From Pseudoalteromonas holothuriae (GTDB lineage: Bacteria; Pseudomonadota; Gammaproteobacteria; Enterobacterales; Alteromonadaceae), in assembly GCF_945859825.1 (NCBI RefSeq), contig NZ_CAMAPC010000018.1:1-64000 (forward strand): 64,000 bases of DNA, in the 5' to 3' direction. A model generated the notes under the pieces. It worked only from the letters and a program-made list of their open reading frames with translations, did not search any database and had not been told where the DNA came from. Every line of letters starts with the position of its first letter. Within the stretch, counting starts at the first letter, position 1. Positions 53,075 to 62,479 of this stretch are shown here, piece after piece. A program made the position numbers and the translations under genes.

Positions 53075-54994
53075 ATGATCCAGCTGACTGATATTGAATT
53101 ACTGCGTGGTACTAAAAGTTTATTAAAAAATGCCAGTGCCACTTTATTTCCTGAACATAAAGTAGGCTTGGTTGGTGCTAATGGCTGTGGCAAGTCTTCC
53201 CTTTTCGCGCTGTTAAAAGGTGAGCTAACACTGGATGCTGGTGAGTTATCCATCCCAAAAGATTGGTCAATCGCATCAGTAAAACAAGAAACGCCAGCAC
53301 TGGATATCAGCGCGTTAGATTATGTGTTGCAGGGCCACCCTGAGTACTACCTATGCCGCGTGGCACTTAAAGAAGCTGAACAGGCTGAAGATGGAGCCAA
53401 GCAAGCAATTGTACATCAACAGCTTGAGCTAATGAAGGGCTACAGTATTGAAGCAAAAGCAGGTGAACTTCTGCACGGTTTAGGCTTTAGTAACGAACAA
53501 ATTAGTCATTCAGTAAGTGCCTTTTCCGGTGGTTGGCGTATGCGTTTAAACTTAGCCCAAGCGCTTATTCGTGATGCTGACTTACTATTACTCGATGAGC
53601 CCACCAACCACTTAGATTTAGACGCGGTTTACTGGTTGGAGCGTTTTTTACGTGCTTATACTGGTACACTTGTTCTAATCTCTCACGATAGAGAGTTTTT
53701 AGATGCCGTAGTCGACCAAATTTGGCATATTGATCAACAGAAAATCAATGTATACAAAGGCCATTACTCACAGTTTGAACGCCAAAAAGCAGAGCGCATG
53801 GCACAGCATCAAGCCTTGTTTGAAAAACAGCAAGAACAAATAGAACATTTAGAAAAATTTATTACCCGTTTTAAGGCCAAAGCAAGTAAGGCCAAACAAG
53901 CACAAAGCCGCGTAAAAGCACTAGAGCGCATGGAAAAACTTGCGCCAGCGCATGCCGACTCACCTTTTGACTTTGAGTTTGCACAACCAAGTACCTTACC
54001 AAACCCATTAATGACTCTAGATGGTGCGCAAGCAGGCTATGGCGAGATAACCATATTACATAAAATAAAGCTTAACTTAGTACCTGGTAGCCGAATTGCA
54101 TTGTTAGGTCGTAACGGTGCGGGTAAATCAACATTGATCAAATTGCTCTCAGGCGAACTCCTGCCACAAGCTGGTGAAGTGTTTATGCATCAAGGTTTGC
54201 AGGTTGGTTACTTTGCTCAACACCAACTTGAGTCACTTGATTTAAGTGCCAGCGCAATTACCCATCTTCAACGCTTAGACCCAAAAGCAAGTGAGCAATC
54301 TTTGCGTGATTTTTTAGGGGGCTTCGCCTTTAACGGCGATAAAGCGTTAGAGCCTGTTGCACCATTTTCAGGAGGTGAAAAAGCGCGCTTGGTGCTTGCT
54401 ATGCTGGTATACCAAAAGCCAAATTTATTATTATTAGATGAGCCTACTAACCATTTAGATTTAGAAATGCGCCATGCACTGGTTATGGCTTTGCAAGGCT
54501 TTGAAGGCGCGATGGTCACCGTATCGCACGACCGTCATATGCTAAAAAATACCGCTGATGAATATTACCTAGTCGATAACGGTGAAGTAACGCAATTTGG
54601 TTATGATTTAGACGAATATTATCAATGGTTACTTAACGCCAACAAAGAAGCCACTAAAAAACCTGATACCGAAGATAAAGCACATTCAAGTAACAATCGC
54701 AAAGAGCAAAAGCGCCTTGAAGCTGAGTTTAGAAAATCAGTACAACCGCTAAAGAAAAATATTGAAAAACTTGAAAAGTCATTAGATAAATACACTGAGC
54801 AATTGACCAATATTGAGCTACAACTTGCTGATAACGATTTATACCAAGAGGAAAACAAAACCAAGCTCACTGAGTTACTCGCAAAGCAAGCCACAATTAC
54901 ACCATTACTCAATGAAGTAGAAGAGTCTTTGCTATTTGCATTAGAAGAGCTTGAGGAAAAGCAAGCTGAGTTTGAGCAAAATATTTGCATATGA
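53075..54994 (+). CDS. yheS: ABC-F family ATPase YheS
   Basis: This is a 639-residue translation-associated ABC-F protein. It has two nucleotide-binding domains: Walker A GANGCGKS and GRNGAGKS, signatures FSGGWR and FSGGEK, and two LLLLDEPTNHLDL boxes. The interdomain arm (about 235-310) and a C-terminal coiled coil (about 560-630) match E. coli YheS. The start at 53075 follows the family; an 11-codon extension is possible. It is coupled to the next gene by 4 bp. Confidence 0.95.
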   Translation: MIQLTDIELLRGTKSLLKNASATLFPEHKVGLVGANGCGKSSLFALLKGELTLDAGELSIPKDWSIASVKQETPALDISALDYVLQGHPEYYLCRVALKEAEQAEDGAKQAIVHQQLELMKGYSIEAKAGELLHGLGFSNEQISHSVSAFSGGWRMRLNLAQALIRDADLLLLDEPTNHLDLDAVYWLERFLRAYTGTLVLISHDREFLDAVVDQIWHIDQQKINVYKGHYSQFERQKAERMAQHQALFEKQQEQIEHLEKFITRFKAKASKAKQAQSRVKALERMEKLAPAHADSPFDFEFAQPSTLPNPLMTLDGAQAGYGEITILHKIKLNLVPGSRIALLGRNGAGKSTLIKLLSGELLPQAGEVFMHQGLQVGYFAQHQLESLDLSASAITHLQRLDPKASEQSLRDFLGGFAFNGDKALEPVAPFSGGEKARLVLAMLVYQKPNLLLLDEPTNHLDLEMRHALVMALQGFEGAMVTVSHDRHMLKNTADEYYLVDNGEVTQFGYDLDEYYQWLLNANKEATKKPDTEDKAHSSNNRKEQKRLEAEFRKSVQPLKKNIEKLEKSLDKYTEQLTNIELQLADNDLYQEENKTKLTELLAKQATITPLLNEVEESLLFALEELEEKQAEFEQNICI

Positions 54995-55458
54995 ATGTTC
55001 AACTTAACGAACAAGCATTTTGGACGTTTTCATGTGATCTATACCAGCAAGGTTGTGCCCAACACACCTTGCTGAATTTACAAAATGAACAGAAGAAAAA
55101 TATTAATCTATGCTTGTTGCTGTTTTACCTTGAACACTTAAACCTGCAACTTACTGAATATGAAGTTACGCAACTGGCGGCAAAGTGTCATGATATGGAT
55201 GAGCAACTGCTCACTCCTCATAGACATATCAGGCAACAGCTCAAACTACAATTTATCAAGCACCCGCGCTATAGCGAGTCACGCCAGCAATTATTAAACA
55301 GTGAACTACAATTAGAGAGATTACAGCAATCTGAGCTAGTTCAGCTAGTTAACAAATTTACACTATCAAGTAAAAAACCAAGCAATAACCTGTCGTTTTA
55401 CCTTAGCGATATACAAATTAAACAACTCAGAGCAAGCCTAACAGACAAAAAATCATGA
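54991..55458 (+). CDS. TIGR02444-family protein
   Basis: This is a 155-residue helical protein from the ATG at 54991, overlapping the yheS stop. It begins with a WTFSCDLYQQGCAQHTLLNL stretch characteristic of the TIGR02444/DUF2390 family and is Leu/Gln-rich throughout. The family often accompanies yheS in marine gammaproteobacteria. The function is unknown. An FNR-like box overlaps its stop codon. Confidence 0.82.
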   Translation: MNVQLNEQAFWTFSCDLYQQGCAQHTLLNLQNEQKKNINLCLLLFYLEHLNLQLTEYEVTQLAAKCHDMDEQLLTPHRHIRQQLKLQFIKHPRYSESRQQLLNSELQLERLQQSELVQLVNKFTLSSKKPSNNLSFYLSDIQIKQLRASLTDKKS

Positions 55459-55468
55459 TCGAGATCAA
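55455..55468 (+). promoter_or_regulatory. FNR-type box, distal
   Basis: ATGATCGAGATCAA matches the FNR/ANR consensus TTGAT-N4-ATCAA at nine of ten positions. It lies 50 bp upstream of a second copy. Confidence 0.6.
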
Positions 55469-55504
55469 GCTCTGAGTAACATCATATACAACTCACTTTG
55501 AAAC

Positions 55505-55546
55505 TTGATCGAGATCATATCAGCCCTATTACTCCTAGACTAAGAT
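55505..55546 (+). promoter_or_regulatory. FNR-type box and class II promoter of the DUF3149 gene
   Basis: TTGATCGAGATCAT (55505-55518) matches the FNR consensus at nine of ten positions. A -10-like TAAGAT follows at 55541-55546. If transcription starts near 55553, the box is centred at -41.5, the standard class II activator position. FNR would thus switch on the gene when oxygen is low. Confidence 0.65.
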
Positions 55547-55577
55547 TACTCCATCGACAAGTTAGGAGGCATCAGCC

Positions 55578-55718
55578 ATGAACGTATTCTTTAGAGATTT
55601 TTTCAGTGACCCAGTATTGTTTCTCTCTTTTGGGATCTTAGGCACCGTGATTGCGCTGGGTATCTTCTACGTTTATTACTTTGTGAAAAAAATACAAGAA
55701 GCTGAAGTACCCAGTTAG
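55578..55718 (+). CDS. DUF3149 small membrane protein
   Basis: This is a 46-residue single-span protein. It begins MNVFFRDFFSDPVLFLSFG, has one hydrophobic helix (about 14-36) and a basic cytosolic tail (KKIQEAE). GGAGG is placed 8 bp before the ATG at 55578. It matches the layout of DUF3149 proteins. The FNR-type promoter suggests a role at low oxygen, perhaps as a small accessory subunit, but no partner is seen here. Confidence 0.78.
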   Translation: MNVFFRDFFSDPVLFLSFGILGTVIALGIFYVYYFVKKIQEAEVPS

Positions 55719-55818
55719 TTAAAGTTCATGTTGATCGTGGCGCTGGTGCGCTAAATTAATATTAAGGGTACTTTGACAATCTGTTCCCCCAAAAGCAAAC
55801 AAATTAAGCACGACGCAC

Positions 55819-55860
55819 AAAGCACCTTACTAACCTAGTTAGTAAGGTGCTTTTTATTTT
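55819..55860 (+). terminator. Intrinsic terminator after the DUF3149 gene
   Basis: Stem AAAGCACCTTACTAAC, loop CTA, with its complement is followed by TTTTATTTT. The 16-bp perfect stem makes it strong. Confidence 0.93.
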
Positions 55861-55921
55861 ACGCTCAACAGTCTGGGTGTTCTTTGTTACACTGCTACCA
55901 CATTCAATTTAAAAACGCTTT

Positions 55922-56899
55922 ATGGACTACTTATTTAACAGCGCATGGTGGATGCGCAATCGACATGCTCAAACAATACTGCCACGCTTTTTTCGTCCAT
56001 TACAAAAAGTACCGGTTAAGTTTGAAGAACTCACTACGCCCGATGGGGACTTTTTAGAGTTAGCATGGGCAAAGGAGCAACGCCCCAATGCGCCTTTAGC
56101 AATCGTATTACATGGTCTTGAAGGCAATATTAATAGTTTTTATGCTAAAGGTATGCTCAAAGCATTAACGCAAAAAGGCTTTGATGCCGTATTAATGCAC
56201 TTTCGTAACTGTTCACGAGCGGCCAATCGCTTGCCACGCGCCTATCATAGTGGCGAAACATCCGATCTTGAATTCTTAATAAACACGCTCAAACAACGTT
56301 TTACTGATAGACCACTTTATGCCGTAGGATTTTCATTAGGTGGTAATGTATTAGCTAAGTATTTGGGTGAACAACAGCAGCAAAGTGGTTTGCAAGGCGC
56401 TGCTGTGATATCGGCTCCTCACCATTTATCTTCATCGTGCCAAGTGATCCGCAAAAGCTGTTTTGGTTTATATCAAAAGTACTTGCTCGATAGAATGAAA
56501 CGTTCATTTTCACGCAAACTCGACACCATTGCTGATGTACTCACCATCGACGAGAAAAAGCTGCACGCAATTGATGACCTATGGCAGTTTGACAATTTGA
56601 TCACAGCTCCACTGCATGGTTTTAAAGGAGCTGAAGACTATTATACAAAAGCCAGTGCGCAAAGTTACCTAAATGATATTAAGACACCCACTTTACTTAT
56701 TCACGCCAAAGATGACCCAATGCTGTCATCTCAGGCAGTGCCGAACGCGTCTCAAGTTAGTGGCAACGTAACACTTGCTGTATCAGAGACTGGAGGGCAT
56801 GTGGGCTTTATTGGCGGTAAAAATCCACTTAAGCCTGAATTTTGGTTAGAACAAGCAGTACCTCACTACTTCCACTCGCTGCAGCAGAGATTAAAATGA
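55922..56899 (+). CDS. yheT: YheT family alpha/beta hydrolase
   Basis: This is a 325-residue hydrolase with the oxyanion region IVLHGLEGNINSFYAKG, nucleophile elbow GFSLGGNVLAKYLGE, an acid near HAKDDPMLS, and the catalytic His in ETGGHVGFIGG. The substrate is unknown. It is coupled by ATGA to yheU, and downstream of yheS as in E. coli. Confidence 0.92.
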   Translation: MDYLFNSAWWMRNRHAQTILPRFFRPLQKVPVKFEELTTPDGDFLELAWAKEQRPNAPLAIVLHGLEGNINSFYAKGMLKALTQKGFDAVLMHFRNCSRAANRLPRAYHSGETSDLEFLINTLKQRFTDRPLYAVGFSLGGNVLAKYLGEQQQQSGLQGAAVISAPHHLSSSCQVIRKSCFGLYQKYLLDRMKRSFSRKLDTIADVLTIDEKKLHAIDDLWQFDNLITAPLHGFKGAEDYYTKASAQSYLNDIKTPTLLIHAKDDPMLSSQAVPNASQVSGNVTLAVSETGGHVGFIGGKNPLKPEFWLEQAVPHYFHSLQQRLK

Positions 56900-57144
56900 T
56901 CATTCCATATCAACAACTAAATCAAGCCACCTTAGAAAACCTGATTGAGCACTATGTATTACGTGAAGGCACCGACTACGGCGAGCAAGAGTTTTCTACT
57001 GAGGCTAAAATTGAACACGTCAAATCCCAATTAAAAAATGGCGATGCGTTGATTGTCTTCTCTGAGCTGCATGAATCCGTAAATATCGTTTCTAAAGTGC
57101 AATTTCAAACCATGCAAAGTGAAGACTATAACGAATTTGAATAA
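56896..57144 (+). CDS. yheU: YheU family protein
   Basis: This is an 82-residue protein from the ATG at 56896, overlapping the yheT stop by 4 bp; an 18-codon upstream extension lies inside yheT. Motif ENLIEHYVLREGTDYGEQE matches E. coli YheU (72 residues). The function is unknown. Confidence 0.93.
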   Translation: MIIPYQQLNQATLENLIEHYVLREGTDYGEQEFSTEAKIEHVKSQLKNGDALIVFSELHESVNIVSKVQFQTMQSEDYNEFE

Positions 57145-57221
57145 CTGGTCGCAGATCGTTTAGCCAACCTGCTTTTTCGGTTATAGTTTCAGTTATACTT
57201 ATAATAATCAAAGGAAGGCTA

Positions 57222-58370
57222 ATGACATTACGTTTTACGCTTTGTGCCCTAGCATTGTCGGTTTTGTCCGCCCAGGCACAAGATTATCAAGCTTCTGAAC
57301 GTGCTCAACGAATCGCTCAAAAGAACATTCTTATCGATACCCATATTGATGTACCCTATCGTATCAAAGATAAATGGGCTGATGTGACCAAAGCTACTGA
57401 AGACGGTGATTTTGATTACCCACGAGCCGTTAAAGGAGGCCTGAATGCTCCCTTTATGTCGATTTATATTCCTGCCAACCTTGAATTTGAAGGTAAGGGT
57501 AAAAGCTATCAGCTCGCCAACCAATTAATTGATGGTATGGAAGCATTAGCATTTAGAGCGCCTGAAAAATTTGCTGTCGCCACTTCTAGCAAGGATATTT
57601 ACACCCACTTTAAACAAGGGAAAATATCTATTGCTATGGGGATGGAAAACGGCTCACCAATTGAGGGGGATTTAAAAAATCTTAAACATTTCTTTGACCG
57701 AGGTGTACGCTATATCACCCTCGCCCACTCACAGAGTAACCATATTTCTGACTCGTCTTATGATATCCGCCGTAAATGGCAAGGTTTGAGCCCATTTGGT
57801 AAAGAATTAGTCGTGGAAATGAATAAAATTGGTATGTTGATTGATGTTTCACATATCTCAGATGCTGCTTTTTACCAAACCATAGCGCTGTCAAAAGTTC
57901 CCGTTATTGCATCTCACTCATCGCTACGTAAATACACGCCAGGTTTTGAGCGAAATATGGACGATGACATGTTAAAAGCACTAAAGAAAAATGGTGGCGT
58001 GATCCAAATAAACTTTGGCTCTAGCTTTGTCACATCCAATGCGCGCAATTGGTATGATAAACGTAACAAGGCCGATGAACGCGAAACATACATTAAAGAA
58101 AATCCTTTTCCATATGCAACGTTAGAGCAAGTATTAGATCACATTGACCATGTCGTAAAACTCATTGGTATTGACCATGTTGGCATTGGCTCTGATTACG
58201 ATGGAGTGGGCGACTCGCTTCCTGTTGGCCTTAAAGATGTGTCTAGCTATCCAAACCTAGTACAAGGTTTATTAGACCGCGGGTATAGCGAAGGGAAAAT
58301 CAAAAAAATCCTCAGCGGCAATACACTGAGAGTTTGGCGTCAAGCGGAAGAGTACGCGACTCAATTTTAA
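57222..58370 (+). CDS. M19-family membrane dipeptidase (renal dipeptidase type)
   Basis: This is a 382-residue secreted zinc dipeptidase with signal cleaved near AQAQ. Metal ligands are visible in IDTHIDVPYR, GMENGSP, LIDVSHIS and IASHSSLR, with an active-site Asp in IGSDYDGVG. It hydrolyses dipeptides, including D-residue forms. AAGGAAGG precedes the ATG. It stands alone with its own terminator-like hairpin. Confidence 0.92.
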   Translation: MTLRFTLCALALSVLSAQAQDYQASERAQRIAQKNILIDTHIDVPYRIKDKWADVTKATEDGDFDYPRAVKGGLNAPFMSIYIPANLEFEGKGKSYQLANQLIDGMEALAFRAPEKFAVATSSKDIYTHFKQGKISIAMGMENGSPIEGDLKNLKHFFDRGVRYITLAHSQSNHISDSSYDIRRKWQGLSPFGKELVVEMNKIGMLIDVSHISDAAFYQTIALSKVPVIASHSSLRKYTPGFERNMDDDMLKALKKNGGVIQINFGSSFVTSNARNWYDKRNKADERETYIKENPFPYATLEQVLDHIDHVVKLIGIDHVGIGSDYDGVGDSLPVGLKDVSSYPNLVQGLLDRGYSEGKIKKILSGNTLRVWRQAEEYATQF

Positions 58371-58377
58371 ACCTAAT

Positions 58378-58402
58378 AAAGAGCAAAGTTCGCTTTGCTC
58401 TT
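58378..58402 (+). terminator. Hairpin after the dipeptidase gene
   Basis: Stem AAGAGCAAAG with a TTCG tetraloop and CTTTGCTCTT. It lacks a T-run beyond the stem. The stretch 58403-58596 that follows holds nothing else recognised. Confidence 0.65.
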
Positions 58403-58596
58403 CCCCACCTCAAACAACACTTACTTTTCATTGTATGAATATTAGACGGCTCATACCAATTACATTAAATAAATGATCAGATATTGCGATAGATAAATGG
58501 CTTAGTTACTAAGCAAGGGTTTCAGTATATCGTTTGAAAAATTTAGCTATGAGCTGAACAACTCTGTCTAGAAAAGTTTAGTAACCATATCAACTT

Positions 58597-58973
58597 TCAT
58601 GAGATTTAAATAAGGAGAATACAGTGCCACTAAAAAGTGGTTGCGGGAGCTTTGTATTATGAAGAGTGAACCGACGATTTTTATTAGATTTTAATACGGA
58701 GAATACAGTGCCACTAAAAAGTGATTGCGGGAGCTTTGTATTATGAAGAGTGAACCGACGATTTTTATTAGATTTTAATACTGATAATCCAGTGCCACTA
58801 AAAAGTGGTTTCGGGAGTTTTGTATTATGAAGAGCGAACCGATGACTTTAACTAGATTTTAATACGGAGAATACAGTGCCACTAAAAAGTGGTTGCGGGA
58901 GCCTTGAATTATGAAGGGTGAACCGACGACTTAGATGAGATTCAAATAAGGAGATTACAGTGCCACTAAAAAG
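58597..58973 (-). repeat. 84-bp tandem repeats of the tRNA-fMet 3' end
   Basis: Four units share an 84-bp period, beginning at 58638, 58722, 58806 and 58890, and the first intact tRNA 3' end (58974) keeps the period. Read on the minus strand, each unit carries TCGTCGGTTC and, about 19 bp later, GCTCCCGCAACCA: the 5' T-stem strand and the acceptor 3' end with CCA of the initiator tRNA. The true T-stem partner is replaced. Each CCA runs into a CCACTTTTTAGTGG stem-loop. It resembles the rtT repeats behind E. coli tyrT. Confidence 0.85.
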
Positions 58974-59050
<77 letters not shown>

Positions 59051-59120
59051 CCTGTATGTTAAATGCTTTTTTACTTCTGATTTAACAAAGAAGTCTTACA
59101 GTAACCACCTAAATAAAAAG

Positions 59121-59176
59121 TGGTTGCGGGAGCTCTTGAGTTTTAAAGAGCGAACCGACGACCTTTGGGTAAAACC
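59121..59176 (-). repeat. tRNA-fMet 3' half fragment between copies 1 and 2
   Basis: On the minus strand it reads ACCCAAAGGTCGTCGGTTCG, then unrelated bases, then GAGCTCCCGCAACCA: part of the anticodon stem, variable loop, T-stem 5' strand and acceptor end. It lacks the D-arm and the 5' acceptor strand. It is flanked by stem-loops pairing CCAC with GTGG. Confidence 0.8.
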
Positions 59177-59210
59177 TTCAGGCTAATACAGTAACCACCT
59201 AAATAAGAAG

Positions 59211-59287
<77 letters not shown>

Positions 59288-59356
59288 CCTGTATGTTAAA
59301 TACTTTTTTACTTCTGATTTAACAAAGAAGTCTTACAGTAACCACTTAATGAAAAG

Positions 59357-59416
59357 TGGTTACGGGAGCTCTTGAATTGTAAAGAGCGAACCGACGACCT
59401 TCGGGTAAAACCTTCA
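59357..59416 (-). repeat. tRNA-fMet 3' half fragment between copies 2 and 3
   Basis: This has the same layout as the fragment at 59121, with one change in the acceptor end (CCCGTAACCA). It lies 91 bp from the next intact tRNA end. Confidence 0.8.
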
Positions 59417-59447
59417 GGTTAATACAGTACCAACTAAGTAAAAATAG

Positions 59448-59524
<77 letters not shown>

Positions 59525-59602
59525 CCTGTAGTTTAAGAAAAAATCTTAAACTTTATTCCCCAAAAAACAAGATTTTAAAGCCTGCCTATCGAAGAGGTCG
59601 CT

Positions 59603-59630
59603 ATAATATAGGATTGAATTTCAAATGCAA
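59603..59630 (-). promoter_or_regulatory. Promoter of the tRNA-fMet array
   Basis: On the minus strand, TTGCAT (59630-59625), a 16-bp spacer and TATTAT (59608-59603) are followed by GCGACC, a GC-rich discriminator typical of stable-RNA promoters. It lies about 80 bp upstream of the first tRNA. Confidence 0.65.
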
Positions 59631-59684
59631 GCTTTAACTGCACAAAACAATTCAAGCGAGCAAATATCAAACAAAATACAATAA

Positions 59685-60479
59685 TTAGCTACGGTGATGT
59701 GGTGTTATCAGCTTTTGCCATTGCCAATCAGGGTGGCCCATAACGATAAAATCGGGGTTTTCAGTATGCTCTCGCTGATTGTAGGTCAATGGATTAAATT
59801 CAGCATCGGTGATACAGCCACCCGCTTCTTCAACAATAACTTGCGAAGCTCCCGTATCCCACTCTCCGGTTGGCCCCACACGTAAGAAGCAATCCGCTTT
59901 ACCTTCAGCAATCATGCATGCCTTTAAAGAACATGACCCAAGCGCAACGGTATCAAATTGGCTATTAAGGTACTGACTCACAGCCTCTAACTTCTGGCGG
60001 CGACTAACAGCTAAGGTTAAATTCTCTGGTGAGGCGACAGAAATTTGTTGCTGTGTCTCATTGGAGCGCTTAAATGCCCCCTGCCCTTTCGTTGCATAAT
60101 ACGTAGTTTGTTTAGAGGGCCAATAAATCACACCTAACACCGGCTGATTATTTTCTATCAGTGCTATATTTACCGCAAAATCACCACTTTGCAGTATGAA
60201 TTCACCCGTACCGTCCATTGGATCTAACAGCCAGTAGCGTTGCCAGTTTTCACGTAAAGATAACTCTGGTATCGGTGTTTCTTCCGACATAATAGGAATA
60301 TCTGGCGCAAGCGCCTTTAAACCGGCCGTTAGCACTTCGTTGGCAGCCAAGTCTGCTGCAGTTACAGGTGTGTGGTCCGACTTTTCGCGTGCCCCAATAT
60401 CTTCATTTTGATAAATAGCCATAATCGCCTCCCCCGCCTTGATGGCAAGAGAGATACAGGGTTCCAGCAGTTTTTGCAT
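59685..60479 (-). CDS. cysQ: 3'(2'),5'-bisphosphate nucleotidase
   Basis: This is a 264-residue inositol-monophosphatase-fold enzyme. It hydrolyses PAP, the by-product of sulfate assimilation. The metal motifs are LDPMDGTGEF and the later EWDTGASQVIVEEAGG. Its ATG is 1 bp from the nudE stop, so the two form an operon. Confidence 0.93.
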   Translation of the reverse strand: MQKLLEPCISLAIKAGEAIMAIYQNEDIGAREKSDHTPVTAADLAANEVLTAGLKALAPDIPIMSEETPIPELSLRENWQRYWLLDPMDGTGEFILQSGDFAVNIALIENNQPVLGVIYWPSKQTTYYATKGQGAFKRSNETQQQISVASPENLTLAVSRRQKLEAVSQYLNSQFDTVALGSCSLKACMIAEGKADCFLRVGPTGEWDTGASQVIVEEAGGCITDAEFNPLTYNQREHTENPDFIVMGHPDWQWQKLITPHHRS

Positions 60480-60480
60480 A

Positions 60481-61044
60481 TTAAACCTCCTGCGTTAAAT
60501 ATTGTTGAAGCAATAACAACGCCGCAACACTTCGAGCCTCCGTAAAATCATTTTGTGTCAGCAACAGCTCCCACTGTGCTAACGGCCATTTAACGGTCAC
60601 CAACGGTTCAGGTTCATCACCTTCCAATTGCTCAGGATAAAGCCCTTTTGCGACAAGAATATGCATTCTGGCATTAAAATAACTCGGTGCTAAAGATAAC
60701 GTTTTTAAATCACAAAATTGTTCCGCGCCAAAACCTACTTCTTCTTTTAGCTCCCGGTTACCGGCTTCAATTGGTGTTTCTCCCGGGTCAATTAACCCCT
60801 TCGGGAAGCCCAATTGATAATTGTTAGTACCAGCACAGTACTCTCTTACTAATAGTAGCTCATTATCAGCTGTTATTGGCACGATCATCACAGCACCCCT
60901 GCCTCCCCCTTTAATACGCTCATACTGACGCTGTTCACCATTTGAAAACAGTAGCTTTAGTGACTCAACCGTGAACAAGCGACTTTTTGCAGTCACTTCA
61001 CAATGCAATATCTCTGGTGGGTTTGGATGCTTTTTCTGTGACAT
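60481..61044 (-). CDS. nudE: ADP compounds hydrolase (Nudix)
   Basis: This is a 187-residue Nudix hydrolase acting on ADP-ribose, Ap3A and NADH-type dinucleotides. The Nudix box reads GLIDPGETPIEAGNRELKEE. It follows E. coli NudE in layout. It is cotranscribed with cysQ and divergent from yrfG. Confidence 0.95.
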   Translation of the reverse strand: MSQKKHPNPPEILHCEVTAKSRLFTVESLKLLFSNGEQRQYERIKGGGRGAVMIVPITADNELLLVREYCAGTNNYQLGFPKGLIDPGETPIEAGNRELKEEVGFGAEQFCDLKTLSLAPSYFNARMHILVAKGLYPEQLEGDEPEPLVTVKWPLAQWELLLTQNDFTEARSVAALLLLQQYLTQEV

Positions 61045-61098
61045 AGGTTTTTATTTGTTATGATGACATACACTTAATCATAAAGCCTTTGACGATAA

Positions 61099-61761
61099 AT
61101 GCCTATGCTAAATTGGTCACAAATTGATACTGTACTACTAGATATGGACGGCACGTTACTCGATTTACATTTTGATAGTTATTTTTGGTTACACGTTGTT
61201 CCTACCGAACATGCAAAAAAACAAAATATCAGTTTTGAAGCTGCTAAAATAGATATTTTAAAGCGCTATGAAGCCGTTCATGGGCAAATTCAATGGTACT
61301 GCTTAGATTACTGGCAGCAACAGCTTGGTTTACCTATTATGGCGCTCAAAAAAGAAATCCAACATTTAATCTCGATACGAGAGGACGTACCTGAATTTTT
61401 AACTGCACTCAAAAAGTCAGGCAAAAAGCTAATCTTATTAACTAATGCTCATCCTGACAGCCTCAGTTTAAAAGTAGAACTTGTAGATTTCGCGCATTAT
61501 TTAGATGTGTTAATTTCAACTCATCAATATGGTGTGAGTAAAGAGAGTCAATCATTATGGCAGCAAGTACATGCAGATTTAGGTTTTGATAAGCAACGAA
61601 CTCTGTTTGTAGATGACAGCTTAAGTGTGCTTAATGCCGCCAAAGAGTTTGGAATTGGACACTTACTAGCAGTGGCTAACCCAGATAGCAAACAGCCAGT
61701 GAATGAAATCACTGACTATTTATCTATCACCGACTATCGAACATTACTACCCATAACCTAA
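61099..61761 (+). CDS. yrfG: GMP/IMP nucleotidase (HAD family)
   Basis: This is a 220-residue HAD phosphatase. The nucleophile motif is LLDMDGTLLDLHFD, motif II LLTNAHPD, and motif IV LFVDDSLS. E. coli YrfG prefers GMP and IMP. The pairing with nudE is conserved. A short 3' gap separates it from the convergent dUTPase-type gene. Confidence 0.93.
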   Translation: MPMLNWSQIDTVLLDMDGTLLDLHFDSYFWLHVVPTEHAKKQNISFEAAKIDILKRYEAVHGQIQWYCLDYWQQQLGLPIMALKKEIQHLISIREDVPEFLTALKKSGKKLILLTNAHPDSLSLKVELVDFAHYLDVLISTHQYGVSKESQSLWQQVHADLGFDKQRTLFVDDSLSVLNAAKEFGIGHLLAVANPDSKQPVNEITDYLSITDYRTLLPIT

Positions 61762-61765
61762 AGCA

Positions 61766-62386
61766 CTAGCTTGGATAGCGAGCCTGTAGACCGGCATATA
61801 CTTTTTTGGCAAAGTCTGGGTGCTCGGTATCTAGACTTTTTACTACCTCAACCAAATGTTCATTATCTTCTTGACCCTGCCATACCTTAATATAGCTTCC
61901 CTCTTTATAGCCATTATCTTGGCGAAAAAAGTTTAAAGTGTTTTTTCCAACATAACCACGATATAAATCATCAATGTCCATACCGATTTGTTGCATACAA
62001 CCGGCAAAAGCTTGCGCGTTAAATTGCTTATCAGCAACCGCGCTGGCTGCTAGCACTTCCAGTGTTTGTTTAAAGTCTACTGCAGCTTGAGGTTGCGCTA
62101 ACTCTTGCTCAAGTTGCTCAGCCAATGCTTGATAAGCCGTCTCACCATCAATACGCAAAGAAAGACCAAAATGGAAAATATCCACCAGCTCTAAAATTAC
62201 TTGCTCAGTATCAGGTGTTTGTTTCTTCCACCACTTCCAACCATAATGGTCAAGCATTTCGGCACACTCAACCCAAATTGCACGGTACCATTCAAACCCT
62301 TGGTTAAACCATTGCGCATGAACTTTTGTATTCATGGCATTTTGCATTTCTAACATCACAACTAGCTTAGTGATATTGGCTGACAT
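61766..62386 (-). CDS. Dimeric all-alpha dUTP diphosphatase family protein
   Basis: This is a 206-residue protein of the MazG-related dimeric dUTPase type. The metal sites are ECAEMLDHYGWKWWKK and LELVDIFHFGLSL, the E-x2-3-E and E-x2-D motifs. It removes dUTP to keep uracil out of DNA, or cleans up another nucleotide. It is not the trimeric Dut of E. coli. Confidence 0.87.
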   Translation of the reverse strand: MSANITKLVVMLEMQNAMNTKVHAQWFNQGFEWYRAIWVECAEMLDHYGWKWWKKQTPDTEQVILELVDIFHFGLSLRIDGETAYQALAEQLEQELAQPQAAVDFKQTLEVLAASAVADKQFNAQAFAGCMQQIGMDIDDLYRGYVGKNTLNFFRQDNGYKEGSYIKVWQGQEDNEHLVEVVKSLDTEHPDFAKKVYAGLQARYPS

Positions 62387-62479
62387 TGCGCTCTCTCTTT
62401 GTACTATAAAAAGGCTGTTATCATACCGCAGTAAGATGCACTCTGCACAGCCTGAAGGCTAACTTTTCTAATCCTTAGA

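Noticed and set aside
58597..58973. The 84-bp periodic array looked at first like a CRISPR array.
   Set aside because: Units have no unique spacers of constant length; the conserved part is the tRNA-fMet 3' end, and no cas genes are present.
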